This document shows, in pieces, positions 40,839 to 49,761 of a stretch of DNA of 64,000 nt. The notes beneath the pieces were generated by a model. It saw only the letters and a list, made by a program, of their open reading frames with translations, made no database searches and was not told where the DNA came from. The stretch is from positions 1 to 64,000 of the forward strand of contig CAVTJA010000007.1 of NCBI GenBank assembly GCA_963735005.1, written 5' to 3'. Every line of letters begins with the position of its first letter. Positions within the stretch are counted from its first letter, which is position 1. The translations under genes and the position numbers were made by a program. Source of the DNA: WTKG01 sp963735005 (GTDB taxonomy: Bacteria > Actinomycetota > Actinomycetes > Actinomycetales > Demequinaceae).

Positions 40839-42566
40839 ATGACCACAACTTCTGCAAACTTTGTGGCGCCAACGCGCCGCGCCATCAACTTGATTGTCCT
40901 CGGCCTCGTGGTCGGGATGTTCCTCGCAGCGCTCGATCAGATGATCGTCGCAACCGCCATCCGCACCATTGGCGACGACCTCAACGGCCTCACCCTGCAG
41001 GCCTGGGTCACCACGCTTTACATGATCGCCGCCACCATCTCGACGCCGCTGTACGGCAAGCTTTCCGACATGTACGGGCGCAAGCCGCTTTACGTGATTG
41101 CGCTCAGCCTGTTCGTCACCGGCTCGCTGCTGTGCTCCATCGCCGGCTCGATGTACGAGCTCGCCGCCTACCGCGGCATCCAGGGCGCGGGCGCCGGCGG
41201 ACTGATGGCCCTCGCCATCATGATCCTCGGTGACCTGCTGTCGCCGCGCGAGCGCACCAAGTACCAGGCGTCCTTCTTTGCCGTGTGGGGCCTCGCGTCC
41301 GTGCTCGGCCCGGTGGCCGGCGGCTTCTTCGCTGGCGCGGACACCATCCTGGGCCTCGACGGCTGGCGCTGGATCTTCATGCTCAACGTGCCGCTAGGCG
41401 CCGCCGCGCTCGTGCTGATCCTGCGCGTCCTTCACGTGCCTCACCACGACCGTGGCCACCAGCGCGTTGACTGGCTTGGCGTGGGCATGCTGATCGTCGC
41501 CATCGTGCCGCTGCTGCTCGTGCTCGAGCGCGGAAACGACTGGGGCTGGACGTCAGTCACGTCCCTCGCACTGTTCGCCATCTCCGCGATCGGTTTCACC
41601 GCGTTCTTCTTCGTTGAGCGAGCGGCACAGGACCACGCCCTCCTGCCCATCAGGATGTTCCGCAACAAGACCGTCGCGGTCACGACCCTCGCCAACTTCA
41701 TCATGGGCTTCGCGATGTTCGGCGGGCTCGCCGGGCTGCCGCTGTACCTGCAGATCTCGCGCGGCCTCACGCCCACCCAGGCGGGCCTGTCGATGCTGCC
41801 GTTCACGGCTGGCATCCTCACGGTCGCGATCGCGTCCACGATCATCATTCGCCGCACTGGCCACTACAAGTGGATTCCAGTGGGCGGGTTCGTGCTGCTG
41901 CTCGTCGGCACGCTGCTGCTGTCGCGGGTCCAGTACGACTCCCCGTTCAGCTACGTGGTGGTCGCTGCCGTGATCTTCGGTGGCGGCCTCGGAGCGATCA
42001 TGCAGCCGATGCTGCTGGCGGTCCAGAACGCGCTTCCCGCGCGCGACAACGGCGCGGGCACCGCATCGGTCATGTTCTTCCGCCAGATCGGTGGCTCGAT
42101 CGGTACCGCGGTGTTCCTGTCACTGATGTTCGCGTGGGTGCCGGGGCTCATCGGCGACGCCTTCCAGGAACGGGCCCAGACGCCCGAGTTCCAGGCTGCG
42201 CTGAGCGACCCCGCCGTCATCTCTGACCCCGCGAACGCGGCGGTGCTGCAGGTGATCCAGAGCGGCGACATCGCGGGCGCCCAGAACGCGGGCATCTCGC
42301 TCGACGACACCTCGTTCATCCAGCAAATCAACCCCGAGTTCGCGGCGCCGTTCCAGATCGGCTTCGCCAACGCGATCGGAAACGTGCTGCTGATCTCGGC
42401 GATCTTTATCGTGATCGCGCTGGTGATCGTGCTGTTCCTGCCATCGCTGCCGCTCAGCGAGAAGTCGGGCCTCGAGAACATGCACGACGACGGCGTTCAG
42501 CAGAAGCCCAAGAAGGAGAAGGAGCCCGCGAAGGTTCCCGCCCGGCGGGCCTCAGCGAAAGAGTAG
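40839..42566 (+). CDS. MFS transporter, DHA2 family
   Basis: A 575-residue exporter with 14 helices: GLVVGMFLAALDQMIVATAI, motif A-like GKLSDMYGRKPLYVIAL, GAGAGGLMALAIMILGDLLS. A periplasmic loop of about 90 residues precedes the last helix (AQTPEFQAALSDPAVISDP to QINPEFAAPFQ), and the C-terminal tail is basic (KPKKEKEPAKVPARRASAKE). The loop is typical of the MDR-type DHA2 branch. ATG 40839 with AGGTAGGA is preferred over GTG 40821. No regulator is adjacent. It is divergent from the Lys/Ala-repeat gene. Confidence 0.9.
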   Translation: MTTTSANFVAPTRRAINLIVLGLVVGMFLAALDQMIVATAIRTIGDDLNGLTLQAWVTTLYMIAATISTPLYGKLSDMYGRKPLYVIALSLFVTGSLLCSIAGSMYELAAYRGIQGAGAGGLMALAIMILGDLLSPRERTKYQASFFAVWGLASVLGPVAGGFFAGADTILGLDGWRWIFMLNVPLGAAALVLILRVLHVPHHDRGHQRVDWLGVGMLIVAIVPLLLVLERGNDWGWTSVTSLALFAISAIGFTAFFFVERAAQDHALLPIRMFRNKTVAVTTLANFIMGFAMFGGLAGLPLYLQISRGLTPTQAGLSMLPFTAGILTVAIASTIIIRRTGHYKWIPVGGFVLLLVGTLLLSRVQYDSPFSYVVVAAVIFGGGLGAIMQPMLLAVQNALPARDNGAGTASVMFFRQIGGSIGTAVFLSLMFAWVPGLIGDAFQERAQTPEFQAALSDPAVISDPANAAVLQVIQSGDIAGAQNAGISLDDTSFIQQINPEFAAPFQIGFANAIGNVLLISAIFIVIALVIVLFLPSLPLSEKSGLENMHDDGVQQKPKKEKEPAKVPARRASAKE

Positions 42567-42580
42567 CTCGACAGCGCATC

Positions 42581-42616
42581 GGCCGTCGTCCCCGCCAATC
42601 GCGTGGGACGGCGGCC
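42581..42616. terminator. bidirectional hairpin between convergent genes
   Basis: GGCCGTCGTCCC (42581-42592) against GGGACGGCGGCC (42605-42616), 12 bp with one G-T-type mismatch, between the MFS stop (42566) and the E2 stop (42626). Confidence 0.6.
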
Positions 42617-42625
42617 GTTGTGCTT

Positions 42626-44110
42626 CTAGCTCCAGACGAGCGCCTTGGTGGGGTCACCCATGACGGCGGCCACGTCCGCCAGCACCCGCGAGCCGAGCTC
42701 GCCGTCCACCAGCCGGTGGTCGAAGGACAGCGCGAGTTGCGTCACCCACCGCACCTTGACCTCGCCCTCGTGGACCCACGGCTGTTCGCGGATGGCGCCG
42801 AACGCCAGGATCGCGGCCTCGCCGGGGTTGAGGATTGGGGTGCCGGTGTCGATGCCGAAGACGCCGACGTTGGTGATGGTGATGGTGCCGTCCCGCATGG
42901 CGCCGGGAGGAGTGCTCGACGTGCGCGCCGCCTGCGTCAGCTCCGCGAGCTCGGTGGCGAGCGTGTGGAGGTCGTAGCGGTGCGCGTCCTTGATGTTGGG
43001 GACGATGAGGCCGCGCGGCGTGGACGCTGCGATACCCAGGTTCACGTAGTGCTTGTAGATGATCTCCTGGCGCTCCTCATCCCACGACGCGTTGATCTCG
43101 GGGTGGCGGCGCACAGCGAACAGCAGGGCCTTCATGGCGATCAGTAGCGGGGTCACGCGGACGTCCTGGAACTCGCGGTCCTGCTTGAGCTTGGCGACGA
43201 GATCCATGGTCGCGGTGACGTCTAGCGTGTGGAACACGGTGACGTGCGGCGCGGTGAACGCGCTCGCCACCATGGCCTCGGCGGTGCGCTTGCGCACCGA
43301 CTTCACGGGCACTCGGGTCATGCGGCCGTCAGCGCTCACCACGCCGGACTCAAGCCACGGCTGGTCGTCGCCAGCATAGGTGGCGAGCGTGCGCGGCTCG
43401 CGGTCCTTGGAGTGCTGGATCACGTCCTCACGGGTGATGATGCCGCCGGGCCCGGACGGGCTCACGGTGCTGAGCTCGACGCCGAGCTCCTTGGCGAGCC
43501 TCCGAACGGGCGGCTTCGCAAACACCGGGTGCTCAATCTCTGCAGCACTGGGCTCGCCAGCAGGCGTCACCACCTCGACCCGCCGCGGTCGCCTCGCCGC
43601 ACTCGAGTTGGTCACGCCATACCCAACAAGCACGCTCCCGGACGACTCACTGTCAGACGCGGAATCGCTCTGAGCCGCCTCAGTAGGTTGAGGAGCGGAC
43701 GCGCGCGGCGTCCCATACGTACTCTCGGGAACGGAAGGTGCGCCGGATTCAGACGCTTCGGAAGATTCCGAAACGGGCGCATCGGAGGCTTCAGCCGACG
43801 CCCTTAGCCCGGCTTCGGAATCTTGCGAAGCGTCACCCAACCCAGCAACCGGCGCCTCTCCGTCGGGATCCGTATCGAACACGACGATCGGCGCGCCGAC
43901 CTCGACCGTGTCCCCTTCGTGCACCAACAACTCGGTGACCACGCCGTCGTACGGGCACGGAAGCTCGACGAGCGACTTGGCCGTCTCCACCTCGACGAGC
44001 GGCTGGTTGACCTCGACGCGGTCGCCGACGGCGACGCGCCACGTGACGACGTCGGCCTCGGTCAGGCCCTCGCCGGCGTCTGGCATCAGGAAAGTCTCAA
44101 AGGTCGGCAT
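42626..44110 (-). CDS. 2-oxoacid dehydrogenase E2 (lipoyl acyltransferase)
   Basis: A 494-residue E2. Lipoyl domain at 1-80 with K45 in VETAKSLVELP. A long linker (about 85-200) unusually rich in Ser, Glu and Asp. Peripheral subunit-binding domain at about 203-240 (FAKPPVRRLAKELGVELSTV, GPGGIITREDV). Catalytic domain to the end, with SFDHRLVDGELGS carrying the active-site His/Asp. It transfers acyl groups from lipoamide to CoA. The domain order and single lipoyl domain fit branched-chain 2-oxoacid dehydrogenase. It is third in the operon, eight bases after E1 beta. No E3 gene is in the window. Confidence 0.9.
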   Translation of the reverse strand: MPTFETFLMPDAGEGLTEADVVTWRVAVGDRVEVNQPLVEVETAKSLVELPCPYDGVVTELLVHEGDTVEVGAPIVVFDTDPDGEAPVAGLGDASQDSEAGLRASAEASDAPVSESSEASESGAPSVPESTYGTPRASAPQPTEAAQSDSASDSESSGSVLVGYGVTNSSAARRPRRVEVVTPAGEPSAAEIEHPVFAKPPVRRLAKELGVELSTVSPSGPGGIITREDVIQHSKDREPRTLATYAGDDQPWLESGVVSADGRMTRVPVKSVRKRTAEAMVASAFTAPHVTVFHTLDVTATMDLVAKLKQDREFQDVRVTPLLIAMKALLFAVRRHPEINASWDEERQEIIYKHYVNLGIAASTPRGLIVPNIKDAHRYDLHTLATELAELTQAARTSSTPPGAMRDGTITITNVGVFGIDTGTPILNPGEAAILAFGAIREQPWVHEGEVKVRWVTQLALSFDHRLVDGELGSRVLADVAAVMGDPTKALVWS

Positions 44111-44118
44111 GGCGTCTC

Positions 44119-45111
44119 CTAGTGAACCACGACGCGGTCTACGGCATCGAGTAGCCGGTCCACGCTTGGCAGGTAGTCGTGTTCGAACTTGGAAGCGGGG
44201 TACGGCATGTGGAAGCCGCCCACCCGCAGCACGGGAGCCTCGAGGCTGAAGAACGCCTCTTCCTGTACGCGCGCCGCGATCTCGGCGCCGGGACCGTACA
44301 CCGTGGCGGCCTCGTGCACGACGACGCAGCGGCCGGTCTTGCGCACGGAGCGGACGATGGTGTTGACGTCGAGCGGGCTGATGCTGCGCAGGTCGATGAC
44401 CTCGGCGCTCGTGCCCTCCTTCGCCAGCACCTCCGCCGCCTGCAGCGCAACGCGCACTGTCGGGCCGTAGGCGACAAGGGTGACGTCGTCGCCGGTGCGC
44501 GCGATCTTCGCGTGGCTCATGGACGCGGTGCCGCGGGCGGCGTCAAACGGCGTGACGTCGTCGACGTCGGCCTTGTCCCAGTAGCGCGCCTTGGGCTCGA
44601 AGAACAGCACCGGGTCGGGGGACGCGATCGCCTGCTGGATCATGTCGTAGCCGTCCTGCGGCGTCGCGGGGGACATGACGCGTAGGCCGGGGGTGTGGGC
44701 GAACAGCACCTCGGGGCTTTCGGAGTGATGCTCCACGGCGCCGATGCCGCCGGCGAACGGCACGCGGATGGTCACCGGCACCTGGACGAGGCCCTTGGTT
44801 CGGTAGTGCATCTTCGCGAGCTGGGTGGTGATCTGGTCGTACGCCGGGAAGATGAAGCCGTCGAACTGGATCTCGCACACCGGGCGGTAGCCGCGCATCG
44901 ACATGCCGATGGCGGTACCGATGATGCCGGATTCGGCGAGCGGCGTATCGATGACGCGGTCCGCACCGAAGTCCTTGTAGAGGCCGTCAGTGACGCGGAA
45001 GACCCCGCCGAGCGGCCCCACGTCCTCGCCCATGATGAGCACCTTGGGGTCGCGCTCCATTGCCTTGCGCAGACCCGCGTTAATGGCGCCGCCGAGTGTC
45101 ATGGTGGTCAT
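44119..45111 (-). CDS. 2-oxoacid dehydrogenase E1 beta subunit
   Basis: A 330-residue E1 beta: TTMTLGGAINAGLRKAMERD, KVLIMGEDVGPLGGVFRVTD, DTPLAESGIIGTAIGMSMRG, and the C-terminal transketolase domain with EVIDLRSISPLDVNTIVRSV. With E1 alpha it forms the thiamine-dependent decarboxylase of the branched-chain (or related) complex. ATG 45111 overlaps the TGA of E1 alpha (ATGA), so the two subunits are translationally coupled. Confidence 0.92.
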   Translation of the reverse strand: MTTMTLGGAINAGLRKAMERDPKVLIMGEDVGPLGGVFRVTDGLYKDFGADRVIDTPLAESGIIGTAIGMSMRGYRPVCEIQFDGFIFPAYDQITTQLAKMHYRTKGLVQVPVTIRVPFAGGIGAVEHHSESPEVLFAHTPGLRVMSPATPQDGYDMIQQAIASPDPVLFFEPKARYWDKADVDDVTPFDAARGTASMSHAKIARTGDDVTLVAYGPTVRVALQAAEVLAKEGTSAEVIDLRSISPLDVNTIVRSVRKTGRCVVVHEAATVYGPGAEIAARVQEEAFFSLEAPVLRVGGFHMPYPASKFEHDYLPSVDRLLDAVDRVVVH

Positions 45112-46238
45112 TGCTTTGCCTCCGCATCCAGGAAGGACGCCTCGTATCGCTCCCACCATGCGCGCTCTGCGTCGACGGTGGCGTGCGGCTCTGCGTAGAC
45201 GTCGTCGAACATGCTGACCGTCTGAGCCTTACCTGCTCCCTTGACGCGGGCGCGGACGGCCGCGGCAAGGTCCTTGCCCTCGGCGATCGTGTCCGCGCGG
45301 AAGGCGTCGTCGATCTCGCCAAGGCGCTCAAGGTAGGTGTTGAGCCGCATGATCGGGTCGCGCTCCTTCCAGTACTCCTCGTCGGCGCGGGTGCGGTAGC
45401 GGGTCGGGTCATCGGAGGTGGTGTGGGCGCCCATCCGGTAGGTGAAGGCCTCGATGAAGGACGGGCCTCCGCCGGCGCGGGCGCGCTCCATGTTGGCGCG
45501 CGTGACGGCGTAGGACGCAATCACGTCGTTGCCGTCAACGCGAATCCCAGGGATGCCGACGCCGTCGGCCCTGCGCGCGAGCGGCACCTTTGACTGGGTG
45601 GTGGTCGGCACGGAGATGGCGAATTGGTTGTTCTGGCAGAAGAAGACGATGGGGGCGTTGTTGACAGCCGCGAAGGTGAGGGCCTCGTTGGTGTCGCCCT
45701 GCGCGGTGGCGCCGTCTCCGAAGTAGCAGATCACCGCGCCGTCGGTGTCGGGGTTGCCGGACGCGGCCGCGCCGTCACGGTCCATCGCCATCGCGTAGCC
45801 GGTCGCGTGGAGCGTGTGCGAGCCGATGACCAGCGTGTAGACGTGGAATCCGTGCTTCGCCGGGTCCCAGGACGAGTGCTCGACGCCGCGGAACATCAGC
45901 GGGATCACCTCGAGGCTCACGCCGCGCAGGTAGGCGACGCCGTGCTCACGGTAGGAGGGGAACACGAAGTCGTGGGGCGTGAGGGCGTAGCCGGAGCCGA
46001 TCTGCGCGGCTTCCTGGCCAAGTAGCGGCACCCACAAGCCCAGCTCGCCCTGCCGCTGCAGGGACGTGGCCTCGGTGTCGAAAGCGCGCACGATGGTCAT
46101 GTCGCGCCACGCCTGGCGGAGCCGGTCGGGGGTGAGTTCTGCGGCGTAGTGGTCGTATTCGGGGTGCTCGACGCGCTCGCCCGTGTGGGTGAGCAGGCGT
46201 ACTACGCCTTCGTCTGAGAGCGGGCCGTGGGCGTCCAC
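45108..46238 (-). CDS. 2-oxoacid dehydrogenase E1 alpha subunit
   Basis: A 376-residue E1 alpha with the thiamine-diphosphate motif from GDGATAQGDTNEALTFAAVN to CQNN (about residues 172-203), the phosphorylation-loop-like YRMGAHTTSDDPTRYR, and the family start of WRDMTIVRAFDTEATSLQRQ. GTG 46238 is chosen because AAGGAGG lies six bases ahead; a TTG two codons earlier is less likely. First of a three-gene operon whose upstream region carries two tandem palindromes. Closest in layout to branched-chain 2-oxoacid dehydrogenases. Confidence 0.92.
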   Translation of the reverse strand: MDAHGPLSDEGVVRLLTHTGERVEHPEYDHYAAELTPDRLRQAWRDMTIVRAFDTEATSLQRQGELGLWVPLLGQEAAQIGSGYALTPHDFVFPSYREHGVAYLRGVSLEVIPLMFRGVEHSSWDPAKHGFHVYTLVIGSHTLHATGYAMAMDRDGAAASGNPDTDGAVICYFGDGATAQGDTNEALTFAAVNNAPIVFFCQNNQFAISVPTTTQSKVPLARRADGVGIPGIRVDGNDVIASYAVTRANMERARAGGGPSFIEAFTYRMGAHTTSDDPTRYRTRADEEYWKERDPIMRLNTYLERLGEIDDAFRADTIAEGKDLAAAVRARVKGAGKAQTVSMFDDVYAEPHATVDAERAWWERYEASFLDAEAKQ

Positions 46239-46283
46239 CGGCAACCTCCTTGTGTGCCGCGAAGCGCGGCTTGCGGATCAACT

Positions 46284-46312
46284 TACGCTAGCGTAGCCTA
46301 CGGTACCGTAGG
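46284..46312 (-). promoter_or_regulatory. two tandem palindromic operators ahead of the E1/E2 operon
   Basis: TACGCTAGCGTA (46284-46295) and CCTACGGTACCGTAGG (46297-46312), both perfect palindromes of the type TACG(C/G)TA(G/C)CGTA, with centres 15 bases apart. They lie 46-75 bases upstream of the E1 alpha start. Side-by-side palindromes of this size suit a dimeric regulator (TetR-like) binding twice. No regulator gene is adjacent. Confidence 0.7.
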
Positions 46313-46347
46313 TTTGCCCACAAGGCCAAGCCTCGCCCGCCCGCCGA

Positions 46348-46370
46348 CCCGGGTCCCACAAGGGCCCGGG
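46348..46370 (-). terminator. hairpin after the small membrane protein gene
   Basis: CCCGGGTCCC (46348-46357) against GGGCCCGGG (46362-46370) with one bulged base, about 13 bases past the stop at 46383. It insulates the E1/E2 promoter region. Confidence 0.5.
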
Positions 46371-46382
46371 CGGGGGTTCCGG

Positions 46383-46748
46383 TCACTTCTGATCGGGCTT
46401 TTTCGCAGGCTTCTTGTCCTTGAGGCCCAGGTCGATCTCGGCCTTCGGATCCGCCAAGACGGGATCGATCGGGATGCCCTTTTCCTCAAGCAACGCGATG
46501 GCGCGGTCGCGCTCCTGCAGCGCGGGCCACTTGAGCACCGCGAACACCAGGAAGAGCAGCGGACCAATCACCGGCACCAGCACGGCGATCACGCCAAGCC
46601 AGTGCGAGTACCCTGCCTTGCGCGCCACGAGGATTGCCGACACGAGCAGGATGACCGTGTAGATCGCGCCCGCGAGCACGATCCAGCCGAACCACTGCTG
46701 AACAAGGTCCCAACCGGTCGTGTTGCCGCTGTCTGCCGTGAAATACAT
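46383..46748 (-). CDS. small membrane protein
   Basis: A 121-residue protein: a short outside segment (MYFTADSGNTTGWDLVQQW), two or three helices (FGWIVLAGAIYTVILLVSAI, HWLGVIAVLVPVIGPLLFLV), and a charged cytosolic tail ending KDKKPAKKPDQK. The AGYSHWLGVIAVLVPVIGPL passage resembles DUF5684-type proteins. ATG 46748 follows AAGAAGG. Function unknown. It sits between the E1 alpha operon and the aminotransferase, on the same strand. Confidence 0.65.
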   Translation of the reverse strand: MYFTADSGNTTGWDLVQQWFGWIVLAGAIYTVILLVSAILVARKAGYSHWLGVIAVLVPVIGPLLFLVFAVLKWPALQERDRAIALLEEKGIPIDPVLADPKAEIDLGLKDKKPAKKPDQK

Positions 46749-46788
46749 GATGCCTTCTTCCCCGGGACGCGCCCTCGCGGCCCGCTGC

Positions 46789-47868
46789 CTAAAACCTATC
46801 GGGATACTCCGCCAAGCGGGCAAGCATCGCGTCGTTATCTTCGGGCGAGCCGATGGTGATCCGGACGCCGTCCCCGTCGAACGGCCGGGCGAGAATGGGG
46901 ACCGCGGCCGCCGCGAGGTGCTCGCCGAGCGCCACCGCCGATTCGTGGGCCTCAATCCACACAAAGTTGCCTTGGGAGTCGGGGATTTCCCAGCCGCCCG
47001 CCGCGAGCGCGGCCACCACCCGCTCGCGCTCTTCGACGATCGCCGCGGCGCGTTCAAGCACCACCGCCTCGAGCTTGAGTGCGGCAAGCGCGCCCGCCTG
47101 CGCCGCTGCGTTCACGGAGAACGGCGTCACGCAAGCGCGCACGGCCGCGATGATGTCGGGGTGGCCCATCGCGTAGCCGACGCGCAGGCCCGCCAGGCCC
47201 CAGGCCTTCGAGAAGGTGCGGGTGACGAGGACGTTGGGGTACGCAACGAGCGCAGCGCGGCTGTCGAGCACGTCCGGGTCGCGCACGAACTCGACGTACG
47301 CCTCGTCAACCACGACCAACACGTGCGGCGGCACCGCCGCCATGAAGTCCTCAAACTCCTGGGCATGGATGGCGGTGCCGGTGGGGTTGTTGGGGCTGCA
47401 CAGGAAGATCACCTTGGTGCGGTCCGTGACGGCGTCGGCCATCGCGGGCAGGTGGTGCCGCGCCCCAAGGCCAAGCGGCACGCGCACCGGGATGGCGCCG
47501 GCAACCTGCGCGAGGATCGGGTACGCCTCGAACGAGCGCCACGCGAAGATGACCTCGTCCTCCTGGTCGCAGAACGCCTGAATAATGTGGCTGAGGATGG
47601 CAACGGAGCCGCCGCCCACGGCCACCTGCCCCGGCCGCACGCCCTGCCACGCGGCGATAGCGCCGGTGAGGTCTGCGGAGAACATGTCCGGGTAGCGGTT
47701 GGCTCCCGCCGCCGCCTCCGACGCCGCGGCCGCCACCTCGGGGAGCGTGGGCAGCGCTGTCTCGTTCGACGACAACTTGATGGGCGTAGGGCCCGTCGCG
47801 GAGCCTCGGGAGCCCGGCACGTACCGGGGCATCGCTTCGATCACGGGGCGCGGAAGCGGCAACGTCAT
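46789..47868 (-). CDS. histidinol-phosphate/aromatic aminotransferase (class I/II)
   Basis: A 359-residue fold-type I PLP enzyme: RYVPG near the start, IKLSSNETALP, the nucleotide-like loop FLCSPNNPTGTAIHAQEF, VVVDEAYVEF, and the PLP-lysine in RTFSKAWGLAGLRVGYAMG. Sequence alone cannot separate HisC from the related phenylalanine aminotransferase (Pat). With no his genes nearby the latter is somewhat more likely. ATG 47868 begins MTLPLPRPVIEAMPRYVPG. It is divergent from the holin-family gene. Confidence 0.85.
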   Translation of the reverse strand: MTLPLPRPVIEAMPRYVPGSRGSATGPTPIKLSSNETALPTLPEVAAAASEAAAGANRYPDMFSADLTGAIAAWQGVRPGQVAVGGGSVAILSHIIQAFCDQEDEVIFAWRSFEAYPILAQVAGAIPVRVPLGLGARHHLPAMADAVTDRTKVIFLCSPNNPTGTAIHAQEFEDFMAAVPPHVLVVVDEAYVEFVRDPDVLDSRAALVAYPNVLVTRTFSKAWGLAGLRVGYAMGHPDIIAAVRACVTPFSVNAAAQAGALAALKLEAVVLERAAAIVEERERVVAALAAGGWEIPDSQGNFVWIEAHESAVALGEHLAAAAVPILARPFDGDGVRITIGSPEDNDAMLARLAEYPDRF

Positions 47869-47904
47869 ATGGCTAGCATGCCAGGCCCGTGGAACAATGG
47901 ACGA

Positions 47905-48300
47905 ATGGGACTTCTGACTAGGTACATTGCAACGACCCTCGCGGTCTGGCTGGTGACGTTCTTCCCACTGGACGTGGCGGTCTCCGGCGGGGATGGCAAC
48001 AGCACGTGGAATCGCATCTTCGTGTTCCTCGGCGTGGGTGCCATCATGACGCTCGTCAACCTCATCGTGAAGCCGATCGTCAAGTTCGTGACGGCGCCGA
48101 TTCGCCTGCTCACGCTCGGGCTGTTCTCGCTGGTGATCAACTGGGCGATGCTGGTGCTCGCGGCGTGGGTGACGTCCAAGGTGAGCTTCGGCACGCTCGA
48201 GCTTGGCGGGTTCTGGAAGACGCTCGGCGCGGCCATCATCATCTCGATCATCGTGTGGTTCGTGGGCAAGCTGATCCCCAAGCGCAAGAAGGGCGCCTAG
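47905..48300 (+). CDS. phage holin family (PF04020-type) membrane protein
   Basis: A 131-residue protein with four helices: YIATTLAVWLVTFFPLDV, IFVFLGVGAIMTLVNLIVKP, LLTLGLFSLVINWAMLVLAA, LGAAIIISIIVWFVGKLIPK. The LVNLIVKPIVKFVTAPIRLL passage is diagnostic of this family. Despite the name it is a chromosomal membrane protein of unknown role and not evidence of a prophage. ATG 47905 is preferred; a second in-frame ATG is at 47878. Confidence 0.85.
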   Translation: MGLLTRYIATTLAVWLVTFFPLDVAVSGGDGNSTWNRIFVFLGVGAIMTLVNLIVKPIVKFVTAPIRLLTLGLFSLVINWAMLVLAAWVTSKVSFGTLELGGFWKTLGAAIIISIIVWFVGKLIPKRKKGA

Positions 48301-48390
48301 CGCCTCGCCATTCGCTGCGGCATCGCCGGGGGTTGTCGCAGCGCCTTCCACTCGTTCCACCGCCGCACGGGACTCAACTAGAGTGTCGCC

Positions 48391-49761
48391 GTGGATAAAC
48401 GCCAAGGACGCGGCCCCCGCTCCCCGAGCCGCGACCGGCACTTCACGGAAGTTCTCTCGTCCGCGTTCTCGTCTGTCGCCATCCTCGGGGGAGGCGCCGT
48501 CCTCCAGTTCCTGTTCGACCTGGTCATGGCGCGCACCTTCGACGCTGACGGTGTTGGAAGGTTTTACCTCAGCCTTTCGGTGCTGACGACGTTGGGTCTG
48601 ATCGGGCGATTCGGCCTTGACCGCGCGATGGTGCGATTCGTGCCGCCGGAGATTGCGCGCGGCGACATCGCGGCGGCCCGCGGGGTGGTGCGCAGCGGCG
48701 TCTTCCTGAGCCTCGTGACTGCCGGCCCCTTGGCGGTCGGCCTGTTTGTCCTGGCAAACGTGCTCGCCCGTGACGTTTTCGACGTCGAAGGCATGGTGCT
48801 GTATTTGCGAGTGTTCGCGTGCGCGCTTCCCGCGTTCTCGCTCATGTACATCCTCGGCGGCGTCCTGCGGGCGATGAAGTGGACCCGCTCGGCCCTGTCT
48901 GTTGAGCGCGTCATCGCCTACCTTGTTGCCCTGATCGCCGTCATTGCCCTTGGCAGGTCACTTGGCCTCGAAGCGGTCGTGATCGCGTTTGCCGTGGGAT
49001 GCGTGACCTCGCTAGGCATCGCCGCCGCGATCATTCGCCGAAAGCTGAGCTATTCAGGAGCCCGCAAACCGTTCAACACCAAGCTGCTCGCGATCACGGC
49101 AGCGCCCATGCTCTTCGTCGTCTTCGCGACGCAGATGTATGGCCAGTTGAGCGTGCTCATCCTCGGCGCCACGGGGACGACCACCGACGTCGGCATCTTC
49201 AACATCGCCCTCAAGTTGTCACTGTTCATGTCCCTGGTGCTGTCCGCGATCAACGCGCGCGGCGCGACCAAGATCTCGGAGATGTACCACGCAGGCGACC
49301 GCGACGCACTCAAGCTCATGCTTGGCAAGGTCAGCACCCTCGGGGCGGTCTACGTCATCCCAGTCTTCATTGTGATTGCACTCATTCCCGAATTGCCGCT
49401 GAGCCTGTTCGGCGAGAAGTTCACAGCGGGCGCGACGGCGCTCATCATCCTCGCCGCGGGCCAGGTCGTGAATGTCTCGGTGGGGTCGACCACCTACGCG
49501 TTGGCGATGACTGGGCACGAGCGGGCGTTGGCCGTCGCCGTGGCCGGTTCACTCGCCCTCAACGTGGGCGTCGGGTTAGCCGTGATCCCCTCGTTTGGCG
49601 TGAACGGTGCTGCCGCTGCGACGGCAATCTCGGTCGCCCTGAGCAACCTCGTGATGGTGGTGATGGTGCGCCGGTACCTCGGCGTATGGATGCTCCCGTT
49701 CACGTATATTGGGGCGCGGTTGCGAAAGGCTCGTAGCGACGACACGAAGACGGAGGCCTGA
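48391..49761 (+). CDS. polysaccharide/oligosaccharide flippase (Wzx-like, MOP family)
   Basis: A 456-residue membrane protein with 12-14 helices. The start FTEVLSSAFSSVAILGGGAV, VMARTFDADGVGRFYLSLSV, and later ILAAGQVVNVSVGSTTYALA match Wzx-type flippases, which move lipid-linked glycans across the membrane. GTG is the start. It opens a plus-strand operon with sulfotransferase, TagF-like and TarI/IspD-like genes: its stop overlaps the next start (TGATG). It probably exports the unit these enzymes build. Confidence 0.85.
   Translation: MDKRQGRGPRSPSRDRHFTEVLSSAFSSVAILGGGAVLQFLFDLVMARTFDADGVGRFYLSLSVLTTLGLIGRFGLDRAMVRFVPPEIARGDIAAARGVVRSGVFLSLVTAGPLAVGLFVLANVLARDVFDVEGMVLYLRVFACALPAFSLMYILGGVLRAMKWTRSALSVERVIAYLVALIAVIALGRSLGLEAVVIAFAVGCVTSLGIAAAIIRRKLSYSGARKPFNTKLLAITAAPMLFVVFATQMYGQLSVLILGATGTTTDVGIFNIALKLSLFMSLVLSAINARGATKISEMYHAGDRDALKLMLGKVSTLGAVYVIPVFIVIALIPELPLSLFGEKFTAGATALIILAAGQVVNVSVGSTTYALAMTGHERALAVAVAGSLALNVGVGLAVIPSFGVNGAAAATAISVALSNLVMVVMVRRYLGVWMLPFTYIGARLRKARSDDTKTEA

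Noticed and set aside
47905..48300. Prophage signal from the phage holin family gene
   Set aside because: This family is a chromosomal membrane-protein family. No other phage genes are near.
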